In this document: positions 46,196-55,055 of the stretch, in pieces | How the letters are laid out: every line of letters starts with the position of its first letter | Numbering within the stretch: the first letter of the stretch is position 1 | NCBI GenBank assembly: GCA_032718475.1 | Contig: JAUCBJ010005493.1 | Location: forward strand, 1 to 55,277 | Source: Nemertoderma westbladi | Taxonomy: Eukaryota; Xenacoelomorpha; Nemertodermatida; Nemertodermatidae | Reading direction: 5' to 3' | DNA: 55,277 bases | The notes under the pieces: generated by a model | What the model was told of the DNA's origin: nothing | Database searches by the model: none | What the model saw: only the letters and a program-made list of their open reading frames with translations | Position numbers and translations under genes: made by a program

Positions 46196-47380
46196 TGTAA
46201 AAGCTTTTGCGGAATTAGCTGGTTATTTTTCCCGCAAAGTACTCTGTAGTTGGTTTAACGGACATAAAAAGCCGTTTCCTTACTGTACCGGTGTTTTAGT
46301 GGACATAAAAAGCCATTTCTTCTGTATGTGTAATTTAGCGGACATAACTAGCAATTCTATGTCGCAATACGCTAAAATCCCCTTGAAACAGTGTAGTTAC
46401 TATGACGACAGCTAACAGCTGATCTGTACACGTGGAGCTTTTTCTTTGTTCTCTGTCGTTTCTTTGTTCAGTCGACCAATCAGAGCGTTTTTTGACTCTG
46501 TGTTGGAGGTTGTATACAGAAACTCATGAATTGAGTCAGTATGTGTATTTTGTCCACAGCCAGAAGACCGGCTTTGGAACCTCTGTGTTTTCAGGCTTTA
46601 GCCCAACATTAGTAGGCTTAATCATAGAAACGTATATCTGTTATCTTAACAAATCAATCATAACATAACTCACTCACCTAATCATATTGTCAACTACAAA
46701 CACCGCATTTTTACTGCTATTTACTGTCGGTTATTCATTATATCAGTTGATGGAATATTGTTATATTTGGATAATATCGATCAATAATCAGAAACCCCAA
46801 TCTTCTTGATATACTGAAGGTTAGAGAGACCGGTTACATATAACAATTGCGACTTACATTAAAGTGGTTTTGGAGTGAATCTAATGATATTTCATAGGCA
46901 TTACATGAGTCGGTTGTTGTTCTCTTTATATGTGACTAAAATTAGTGAAGGTCGGCAGATCGGTGTGCAGCATTGTGCGGTAGTGTGCATGATTGTGACT
47001 GATAACAAAGCATCTCCTAAAGAATGCGCTATATACGTGAATCCATAGCCATCCCGTTGTGTCTAGTGTAAGTCATAACTCTGTTTACATATTTAGAGCG
47101 CCACGTCCTAAAGGAACTGTTAATATTTCCCGAAAGTGAATAATATTTGTCAGAGACTATATATTACGATCAGTCGAATAATACAGTAGGCCTACACCGC
47201 AATAAGGTTAGGCTTCCGAATCCAGTCTCCCGGGTATATCCAGCGGGTGAATGGTCGCGAATAGACTGGCTTCGGCTAATGTAGTGTATCAAATACTCGT
47301 CATAGGCTAAAGTCGATTTATTATCTAGAAGACATCCAAATTTGGCAGGTTAAACTGCTAAAGGTCTGAAAGCGCGAACA
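46196..47380 (+). repeat. 3' LTR of BEL/Pao element
   Basis: 1185 bp, offset by exactly 18218 bp from the 5' LTR. The sequence just upstream, GGGAGCGG (46188-46195), is the only purine-rich stretch and may be the polypurine tract, although it is short and broken by a C. Confidence 0.95.
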
Positions 47381-47385
47381 AACCT
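47381..47385. repeat. 3' target-site duplication AACCT
   Basis: It matches 27973-27977 exactly. Confidence 0.9.
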
Positions 47386-47699
47386 CTTTGGAAGCCTTTA
47401 AAACAGTCAAACAATCACGTATGTTCAGCATACTTGCGCATTATACGGAATTCTTGAGGGAATTGTTGGAGCAATCATGTCACTTACTACAATGGTTCGA
47501 CGACATTTGTATGTACCGCCCATAGTGAGGTTGATATGTGTTTTCCGTTACTTCCCGACCCAATTGTAGTCTATCTGGCCCAGAACTAGTCTTGCCGACC
47601 GAACCAAATATGCTGTTCCTACTTGCCCAATTGCCATTGCCCGAAGTCATTATAGCTCATTGTCTTCAAATATGTAGCTCATTCTAGGTCATCCAACTA
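47386..47699. other. intron segment between BEL and the minisatellite
   Basis: About 310 bp of unique sequence. No coding or repeat feature seen. Confidence 0.5.
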
Positions 47700-49135
47700 T
47701 GGGACTAACTGGATATAGCTGTGTATAGATGAGTATAGGCGAATCTCTGTTTATTGGCTGAGTATAGGTGAATCTGTGTTGTATTAGCTGAGTATAGGTG
47801 ACTATAGCTGCGTATTAGATGAGTGTAGATGAGTATATGTGAGTATAGCTGAGTATAGGTGAGTATAGATGAGTATAGCTGAGTATATGTGAGTATAGCT
47901 GCATATTAGGTAAGTATAGCTGCGTATTAGGTGAGTATAGCTGAGTATAGGTGAGTATAGATGAGTATGCTGAGTATAGGTGAGTATAGCTGAGTATATG
48001 TGAGTATAGCTGCGTATTAGGTGGGTATAGCTGAGTATAGGTGAGTATAGATGAGTATAGCTGAGTATATGTGAGTATAGCTTGCGTATTAGGTAAGTAT
48101 AGCTGAGTATAGCTGCGTATTAGGTGAGTATAGCTGAGTATAGGTGACTATAGATGAGTATGCTGAGTATAGGTGAGTATAGCTGTGTATATGTGAGTAT
48201 AGCTGCGTATTAGGTGAGTATACCTGAGTATAGGTGTGTATAGAGCTGAGTATAGGTGAGTATCTAGCTGAGTATATGTGAGTATAGCTGCGTATTAGGT
48301 GAGTATAGCTGAGTATAGCTGAGTATAGGTGAGTATAGATGAGTGTAGATGAGTATAGATGAGTATGGGTGAGTATATGTGATATATAGCTGCGTATTAG
48401 GTGAGTATAGCTGAGTATTATAGGTGAGTATTTAGCTCCGAGTATAATAGGTGAGTATATAGATAAGTATAGGTGTGTATATAGCTGAGTATAGGTGAGT
48501 ATATGTGAGTATAGCTGCGTATTAGGTGAGCATAGCTGAGTATAGGTGAGTATATGTGATTTAGCTGAGTATATGGCGAGTATTATAGCTGAGTATAGGT
48601 GAGTATAGCTGCGTATTAGGTGAGTATAGCTGAGTATAGGTGAGTATTATGAGTATAGATGAGTATGCTGATTATAGCTGCGTATTAGGTGAGTATAGCT
48701 GAGTATAGGTGAGTATAGATGTGTATGCTGAGTATATAGCTGCGTATTAGGTGAGTATAGCTGAGTATAGATGAGTATAGCTGAGTATAGATGAGTATAG
48801 CTGCGTATTAGGTGAGTATAACTGAGTATAGGTGAGTATAGGGGAGTATAGATGAGTATGCTGACTATAGGTGAGTATAGCTGAGTATAGCACCGAGTAT
48901 AGGTGAGTATATAGAAAAGTATAGGTGAGTATGCGAGTATAGCTGAGTATAGGTGAGAATAGATGAGTATGCTGAGTATAGGTGAACATCTGCGTATTAG
49001 GTGAGTATATGTGAGTATTATAGGTGAGTATAGCTCCAAGTATAGGTGAGTTTATAGATAAGTATAGGTGTGTATAATAGCTCCGAGTATATGTGAGTAC
49101 TGCGTAGATAAGTATAGGTGAATATAGGTGAGTCT
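47700..49135. repeat. degenerate GAGTATAG-type minisatellite, 1.4 kb
   Basis: A long run of short units, mostly GAGTATAGCT, GAGTATAGGT, GAGTATAGAT and GCGTATTAGGT, about 10-12 bp each, in higher-order mixtures near 45-60 bp. Minus-strand open frames of 80-130 codons here (rich in YSPILTYTHL) are by-products of the repeat. It lies in the exon B to exon C intron between the BEL 3' LTR and exon B. Confidence 0.95.
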
Positions 49136-49150
49136 GGGTTTTAGCACGTA

Positions 49151-49269
49151 CCCACTAGTTAATCTCCCAGCTCAGCTGATTGTACCCCGTACAACTCACT
49201 AATTATATCTCTCACATCAGCTGATTGTACACCCTACAACTCACTAACCTATTTCTCCCTGCTCAGCTG
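49151..49269 (-). repeat. 46-bp tandem copies of the exon B donor junction
   Basis: The region from CAGCTG at 49264 through the donor at 49249 and into the intron is repeated twice more in diverged form, with CAGCTG landmarks at 49218 and 49173 (periods 46 and 45 bp). Shared strings on the plus strand are TGTAC.CC.TACAACTCACTA and TCTC.C..CAGCTG. The donor GTTAGT is kept at exon B, while the nearest copy has ATTAGT. Confidence 0.65.
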
Positions 49270-49908
49270 TATTCTCCGCGTATTTGCGTTTACACCCGAC
49301 GGTTATACGCTCCCCGGGCATGTATCCCTTCACTTTGATAGTTGGAGGCTCCACGATTACCATGGCCTGCAGGTCTATCTTAGTCTGGGGCTCGGGACAC
49401 GGGATGATCTCCTTGATACAGGAGAAGTCGAGATCGGGTTGCCAAGATCCGTCGAATTGGCAGGAAGTTCGGATGGATCCGCCTTCCGCCTTCACCACGA
49501 ACCCAGTCTCGCAACCGTAGTTTGCTATCGCGCCGTTGCTGTATATCTCCGTCTTGTTGTTCCGGCTGTTAGTAATGCTGAGTAGAACGGCAGGCGGGTC
49601 GGGTATTGGCGGCCCCGCGCAGTCCAGTGGGTCCTTGGCACAACGGTAGTCCGCTCTAGCCGGCACCCACGCCCCGTTGTGGCAGTCCACCACGGTCCCA
49701 CCCACCGGCGAGTAACCCGGTTTACATACGTACACGATCGTTTTCCACAACTTCTTGTTGCCAAGAACGGCGGGGTTTTCGAAGTTTCCGTTGAGTGGTG
49801 GTGGCGGGGGCGGGCTGCATTCAGGGGTCGCCTTCACGCACGTGTGAGCGGGTCTTTCACTCCATTTTCCAGAAGCGAGACATTTAATCACATATTCAAT
49901 TTTTCCAA
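49249..49908 (-). CDS. CCP/LDLa mosaic gene, exon B: CCP modules
   Basis: Acceptor TTTCATTAG ends just above 49908 and the donor is AATAG|GTTAGT at 49249, phase 1 at both ends. Joined to exon A, the first residues complete a CCP (KCLASGKW to HTCVK). Two full modules follow (ECSPPPPPP to DYRCAK; LDCAGPP to DFSCIK), then the first half of another (IIPCPEPQ to KYAENTAEQGEI) that ends in exon C across a 21-kb intron. The proline run after the first cysteine of the second module is unusual but does not disturb the cysteine pattern. The exon end and its donor are partly repeated downstream in the intron (49151-49240), see findings. Confidence 0.88.
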
Positions 49909-50433
49909 CTAATGAAAGAAAATAGTTGACAATATAAGGTTTCCTGAAATAACTATTTAAGTGGTAGACTTTTTTTGTCGAGTGATATTATTTGGCGAGC
50001 GTAACGACACAAATAAGAAAGCAAGACAAAAAATGTTACTTTTTTTCCACCACTTACGTCGTTTTATTTGTTGTAAGTAATAATAAAAAATGTGTTCTAG
50101 AACAAAAATATTTTTCAAAATTGATAGCTAACACGTGCTCTATAACATTTATAAAAAATAGCAAAAACTAGCTCGTATAAAAAATCAATATCATGGAAAT
50201 TACTTTGAAATTGAATTCAACATTACTTTTTTTTGTTGACAAAAAATGTGTTCTTTTTTTGTCAAACTTGTTAACGATTTTGACAACAAAAGTAACCTAG
50301 AACAAATAAATATATTTTTCTTATTTATGAATATTATTTCAAGGAATATTCTACAGTGTTCTAGAATGTTGTATTAAATAGCATTACATATGAGTACGCT
50401 ATCTTACTGTTGTATATAGGCACATCAACGTAC
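49909..50433. other. intron between exons A and B
   Basis: About 525 bp of very AT-rich sequence with poly-T and poly-A runs and repeated TTTTTTTGTC / GACAAAAAAT strings. No coding seen. Confidence 0.55.
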
Positions 50434-51057
50434 CATCATATGCGTAGCCCGGCGCACAACTATATATGGTAATGTCCCCAGGATCTGCTACACCATCGTT
50501 CGTATAAACTCGTCTCTCATTGGGCCCCGCCATCTCCGGAGGGGCGCAGGTCTTCAGCTCATCGACGCACTCGAAGTCTGGTAGGTCCCAGAGACCATCG
50601 GGCTGACACTGAGCAGACAATAAACCCTTACCGGAGAGCTCGAAACCCTTGGCGCAGTCGAACATAATCACGTCACCTTCAGTGAAGTTCTGATCGCTGG
50701 GGTTGTCCAACATTATCGAGTGTTTTATATGCGTGTGGGATGGCGTGCCACTACAGTAGACAACAGTCTTCTTGCAAAGAAATTCTGGGGATTTAACCCA
50801 GACTCCGTGTCTGTCGCATTGTATTGAGGTTATCGCAGGAAGCAACTCTATCGTGTATCCATCCATACACCGGTAGTAAGCCGTGTCACCGCTTCGGTAT
50901 CCCGTAGCCACCTGCACTAGCTCCGCATTGGCCGGGGCCATCGGCGGCACGTCGCAATCCACAACTTCCTTCTCGCAGGTAAACTTCGGCAAAGGATGCC
51001 AAACCCCCGTGTCCGTACAGCTCAGTGTGATTCGTTTACTTTGCTCCCCGTTAGCAT
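50434..51057 (-). CDS. CCP/LDLa mosaic gene, exon A (most 5' in window): CCP modules
   Basis: This is the first exon of the host gene visible in the window. The minus strand shows an acceptor ending TTGTATTAG just above 51057 and a donor GATG|GTACGT at 50434, so the exit phase is 1. It encodes the C-terminal part of one sushi/CCP module (ending in PKFTCEK), two full modules (starting near VVDCDVPP and VVYCSGTP), and the start of a fourth (KTCAPPEM to APGYAYD) that finishes in the next exon. Each full module has the four-cysteine pattern and the conserved W before the last cysteine. CCP modules are extracellular beta-rich binding units. The entry phase implies at least one more exon upstream, probably beyond the LINE at 51.7-55.1 kb. 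No signal peptide is present here. Domain calls are sure; the name and ligand are unknown. Confidence 0.85.
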
Positions 51058-51329
51058 CTAATACAAAAGGCAAATAAAATGTGTAATATTAATGATTCAT
51101 TTAAGTTAGTAATAATTAATAAATTGATTATTGGATGTAAAGTAATTCCCACATACAGTCTCACACCCAACTGTAGTTGAAATTGGCCATATTCATTCAT
51201 CCACTGTATAGATATACACCATAACCCGTAATATAGTGTCATTTTCTGATGACACGGACCCCCCCCCCCCCCCCCAGATTTTTCTACAAATCGTTATCAT
51301 ATTGCTTGAAATTTGAAACACAACTAGTT
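51058..51329. other. intron upstream of exon A
   Basis: AT-rich, ending in a 17-C homopolymer at 51259-51275. No exon recognised. Confidence 0.45.
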
Positions 51330-51670
51330 CAACTCACCGTCGTTGTTACCATGAAGCCGGAATTTTCGATTTCACCTTAAAATTTTTTTTAATAAGCGTT
51401 TTAAAAAAGTGTCTTTTGCGAAATCGCACCCTTTGTATCATTGCCATTCTTCACTTTAGCCGTAATTTTTTCACATCAATAGAAAGCTTGCGTTGCAAGG
51501 ATTCCAAATATGTAAATAAAAAACATATATATATTTATAAATAGAATAAATGGCCTGCAGCGAACGATAATTCTTGCAATCTTTGAACGCCTAAATCTCA
51601 GTTGTTTCTCAACGAAATTCAGATATTGTTACATATTTTGAATCCTTGCAACGCAAGCTTTCTATTGATA
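51330..51670. repeat. dispersed repeat, copy 2, with an internal inverted arm
   Basis: 51330-51515 repeats 10190-10380 in direct orientation. Its end (GAAAGCTTGCGTTGCAAGG.. ATATGTAA, near 51480-51513) recurs inverted at about 51629-51668 (TTACATATTTTGAATCCTTG and the following CAACGCAAGC), leaving a loop of about 115 bp. A run of 17 C lies just before, at 51259-51275. The right end abuts the start of the LINE remnant. Confidence 0.6.
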
Positions 51671-51719
51671 CAACAAAATTACTATTTTGTTTAAATCTTT
51701 TTTACTGTTTACTGTTTAA

Positions 51720-52151
51720 ATCACTCTCACACCACACACCGCCCCATTCAACCGCCGTCCCTCTGCCATTATTGGAACGAGGCAGGATGGACCACTACGC
51801 GTTGCGGAACCGCCGCCCTCCATTTCCGATGCGGAACGACAGGCGCACATCCATATTGGACGACTCCATCCCTCCGTTACAAAAGAGAACATAATTGACC
51901 ACTTGACGGCAGAGAATATCAGTTTCGACGAGGTTATTCCGATACAACCAAGAGATGATTCAATGTTCATAAGTTTCCACCTTGTGTGTAAACAAGATAA
52001 ACGAGGAATTCTAATGGATCCCTCCCTCTGGAGCCAAGGTATGACTATTCGAAATTACAAACTATCTGAAGAGGAGAGGGCTGCGTTTGGACTCCGTCCC
52101 CGTTCGGCGTACCAAGGGGTCCATCTCCCTCGACGGGATCATGTGGAATGA
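51720..52151 (+). pseudogene. LINE ORF1, 3' remnant (RRM-like)
   Basis: The frame is open from 51720 to the stop at 52151, about 143 codons, without a start. The reading has IIGTRQDGPL, then HIHIGRLHPSVTKENIIDHL, then MFISFHLVCKQDKRGILMDP and SLWSQGMTIRNYK. This is the pattern of ORF1 proteins of CR1/L2-type LINEs in invertebrates: an IVGT lead, an RRM-like fold and an xxW..G..VR ending. ORF1 proteins bind the LINE RNA. Its 5' part is missing. Confidence 0.6.
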
Positions 52152-52205
52152 CGCTCTGAACCACGAAAACTGACCGAAACTCCGCAGCCTCCGCTACGAA
52201 TCTCT

Positions 52206-55055
52206 ATGGTAGACTCTACTTTAAAATGTACAGGTTGTCTCAAACCTTACAGGTATAAGGCAAGTCTGCTTAAACATCATAAACATTGTCTACGTTTTAA
52301 CGCTGCAGAAAACTATAAAATATTACAAGCACTCCCGTTTCCACTGATACCCAAACCGTCCAACAACTCCTTCGCATGGAAAGTTATATTATGGAATGTG
52401 GAGGGTGCTAAATCAACAATAGAAACAACTATCGATGATACTTTTGCCGAGACTGATGTGTTGATGCTTACAGAAACATTCGAAGACGATCTTGATATTC
52501 CAGGATATAAAACATACAATATTCCATGCAATAGAAATCAGGGTGCAGGTAGACCAACCGGTGGTATTACGATTGCTGTTAGTGCTGCAAAGAAGGTTGT
52601 GCACAAAGAACTGTTCCGTAGCAATAATATTCTAGGAATAATTTGTGGAGAGTATAACTTCGTTTGTTGCTATTATGAACCGAACACAGATGTATCAGAA
52701 ATTATCTTGGAAATGGTATTTACAATCAACACAATCAAATCCAAAAACTCTAAACCTATCATTATAGGTGGTGATTTTAATTGTCGTCTCGACGGTGTAT
52801 CAAATAGAGGTGAAACACTTTGCTGTGGATTACTTGGGCTCCACTTACACTGTATTAATGACCCGGTACTCCCAACCTACCAATGCTGGAATGGGAATAG
52901 TGTTATTGATCTGTTGTTCGTTGATTCGAATATCCAGGATAATATCAATGAGATTACAGTTATTCCCACATATAACACGAAACACCAGCGAGTAAATGTT
53001 CTCATTGGCAGCAACCACACGGAACTTAAAGATCGCCGAGAACCGGCTATTAGGCGTATCGATGTAGGAAAACTCGCTGAAACGCTACATACCACCGACA
53101 TATCGGAGGCGTTGACGATGGGTGTTGATAAATTATCTGAACTTATCAACGTCTCGATACAAACTGCTGCAATTCCGCCGAAACAACGGAGATCCAAGCT
53201 GTGGTTTGACAAAGACTGCTACCGAATGAAAGGCGAAGTGGAATCCTCGTTCAGAGTGATGCAAGACAATCCGGACAACCAACCAATTAGAGAGCAGCAT
53301 ATGCAAGCTAAACGCAAATACAAGCTTCTAATTATCAAGAAAAAGAAACAATATAAGTTAAGTAAAGAATTCGAAATGCTAGAAAAATGCGAATCAGATA
53401 AATCCGAGTTTTGGAATATTTTGAAAAGTAAACCGCAACCAAAGCCAGTAAGCAACCAAGTTCCTGAGGAACATTGGGTAGACCACTTTACCTCGTTACT
53501 TTCTGCCAAACAACCAACAATCACATTTCCTGATGTGCCGGACACACACTGTCCATCTCTGGACTCACAAATTCTAGACTCAGAAGTCATCGATTCGGTA
53601 TCCAGTCAGAAGCCAAAGAAAGCGACAGGACCCGACGGAATAAGTAATGAGTCTCTAATTAGTGGGTTTATTTATCTCCTTCCATATTTAATTACTCTGT
53701 TCACCATGTGCTTCGAATTCGCTCAATGTCCAATGATATGGCTGTCTGCTTATCTGATATTGCTCTACAAGGGGAAGGGTTCCAAGTCGGCACCCACAAA
53801 CTATCGGGGCATCGCTCTACTATGCCACCAATTGAAATGCTACACAGCAATACTAGCGAGACGTCTATATACATGGGCGGAAACAAATCAAATCTTGCCG
53901 GACGAGCAGTACGGTTTCAGGGAGAACCGTTCCACGCTAATGGCTGTAAAATTGCTTTATGATGCCATAGGTTCAGTGCTATCAGTCAGTGGAGGGTCAA
54001 TTTACTGTGTGTTTATAGACTTTTCGAAAGCGTTCGATACGGTTAATAGAGAGAAACTAATTTGCAAATTATCTTGCCTAGGGGTTAGCCGAAAGTTTTT
54101 GCTAGCTTTATGGTCGATTCTAGCCATAAATTTTGTACGAATTTGCATTGGTGCCTATTTGCTTGATCCAATACCACAAACGGTTGGAGTCTTACAAGGG
54201 GATAAATTGTCCCCCCTTCTTTTTAGTTTATTTATTTCAGATTTACCTTGTTCTATTATTGTAGCAGCCTGTTGGTGTTTATTATACGCAGATGATTTAG
54301 TTATAGTAGGAACAAGCATATCCGATATTCAACAAAGCTTAGATAAATTATATTTATATTGTTTACAAAATGATTTAAAGGTAAATATTGATAAGACTAA
54401 AGTAGTCAAATTTAGAAGAGGCGGTAAACTCTGTCGTAACGATATTTTGTTATATAATGGTGTACATTTAACATTTCAAAACAAGTTTGAATATCTAGGT
54501 GTAGTCTTTTCCACTAAAAATGGTGCTTCTAATCATTATGAACATCTATACAGAAAAGGTTTAGCATGTTGTGTACGTTTAAATGTCAAGATATGCTTAT
54601 CTAGCGTTACTATAGAAACTGCTAAATTACTATGGTTATCAATTGTAATACCAACAATAACTTATGGGTGTAACATCTTTGATAGTAATATTGAAGTAAG
54701 TGATTTAGTACATGTTCAAAAAGTGAGAGGTTTTTACTGGAAACAATGGTGTGGTATATCAAAGTACGCATCAACTTCGGCTATTCTAACTAAAATAGAT
54801 AACCCGCACTCCGACCCAACGGATATCAACCTGGAAGGTCTGTTTGGAGTACGAAGGAGGGTCGCAGCCCAACTGGTAGCCAACGGTTACCATCACAAGT
54901 TCTGCTCGACAAGAAATTGCTGGAGATCGAGCCCACTATGTGTTTGCAATTGGTGTGATAACTCGTGTTCGGAAACCCACCATTACAAGACATGTCCCAA
55001 ACTGCCGAAACTAAGTACACCGTTGAGACAAGCCTTTTACCTCTCAAAATTATAA
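52206..55055 (+). CDS. LINE ORF2: endonuclease and reverse transcriptase
   Basis: 949 codons from ATG 52206, unbroken. An N-terminal C2H2-like finger (CTGCLKPYRYKASLLKHHKHC, residues 8-28) precedes an apurinic-type endonuclease. The endonuclease shows LWNVEG, LTETFED, GGDFNC, VIDLLFVDS and a terminal SNH in place of the usual SDH. Reverse transcriptase follows, with ILLYKGKGS..NYRGIAL, QYGFRENRST, VFIDFSKAFDTVN, GVLQGDKLSPLLF and YADD near the catalytic site. The C terminus has a Cys/His cluster (CVCNWCDNSC..THHYKTC). The enzyme nicks target DNA and copies the LINE RNA into it. All catalytic motifs except the SNH variant look normal, so this ORF may still be functional or was recently so. Confidence 0.92.
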   Translation: MVDSTLKCTGCLKPYRYKASLLKHHKHCLRFNAAENYKILQALPFPLIPKPSNNSFAWKVILWNVEGAKSTIETTIDDTFAETDVLMLTETFEDDLDIPGYKTYNIPCNRNQGAGRPTGGITIAVSAAKKVVHKELFRSNNILGIICGEYNFVCCYYEPNTDVSEIILEMVFTINTIKSKNSKPIIIGGDFNCRLDGVSNRGETLCCGLLGLHLHCINDPVLPTYQCWNGNSVIDLLFVDSNIQDNINEITVIPTYNTKHQRVNVLIGSNHTELKDRREPAIRRIDVGKLAETLHTTDISEALTMGVDKLSELINVSIQTAAIPPKQRRSKLWFDKDCYRMKGEVESSFRVMQDNPDNQPIREQHMQAKRKYKLLIIKKKKQYKLSKEFEMLEKCESDKSEFWNILKSKPQPKPVSNQVPEEHWVDHFTSLLSAKQPTITFPDVPDTHCPSLDSQILDSEVIDSVSSQKPKKATGPDGISNESLISGFIYLLPYLITLFTMCFEFAQCPMIWLSAYLILLYKGKGSKSAPTNYRGIALLCHQLKCYTAILARRLYTWAETNQILPDEQYGFRENRSTLMAVKLLYDAIGSVLSVSGGSIYCVFIDFSKAFDTVNREKLICKLSCLGVSRKFLLALWSILAINFVRICIGAYLLDPIPQTVGVLQGDKLSPLLFSLFISDLPCSIIVAACWCLLYADDLVIVGTSISDIQQSLDKLYLYCLQNDLKVNIDKTKVVKFRRGGKLCRNDILLYNGVHLTFQNKFEYLGVVFSTKNGASNHYEHLYRKGLACCVRLNVKICLSSVTIETAKLLWLSIVIPTITYGCNIFDSNIEVSDLVHVQKVRGFYWKQWCGISKYASTSAILTKIDNPHSDPTDINLEGLFGVRRRVAAQLVANGYHHKFCSTRNCWRSSPLCVCNWCDNSCSETHHYKTCPKLPKLSTPLRQAFYLSKL

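Larger units (their letters stand above)
27978..47380 (+). mobile_element. BEL/Pao LTR retrotransposon, 19.4 kb, with two nested insertions
   Basis: The element is bounded by direct repeats of 1185 bp that start TGTAAAAG and end GCGAACA. It is flanked by the target duplication AACCT at 27973-27977 and 47381-47385. Between the LTRs, in order, are a 2.2-kb leader, a small ORF (31425), gag, protease, reverse transcriptase, RNase H, integrase and a DUF5641-like C terminus, then about 2.9 kb with a decayed extra coding region. The domain order, the DUF1759-type gag and the Peptidase A17-like RT region identify BEL/Pao. The pol reading is interrupted by a LINE (34189-34857), a frame change near 37700 and a TGA at 39923; a DNA transposon sits downstream at 40273-43283. 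The element lies in the intron between exons B and C, antisense to the host gene. By eye the LTRs differ at six sites, with no indel. Confidence 0.96.

Noticed and set aside
48647-49039. Minus-strand open frame rich in Y, S, P, I, L, T, H
   Set aside because: A translation of the GAGTATAG minisatellite; the composition follows the repeat and there is no domain or splice context.
51259-51275. Run of 17 C as a functional tract (plus-strand acceptor or G-quadruplex)
   Set aside because: A homopolymer next to a repeat element; no exon follows on the plus strand, and the length may be affected by sequencing or assembly error.
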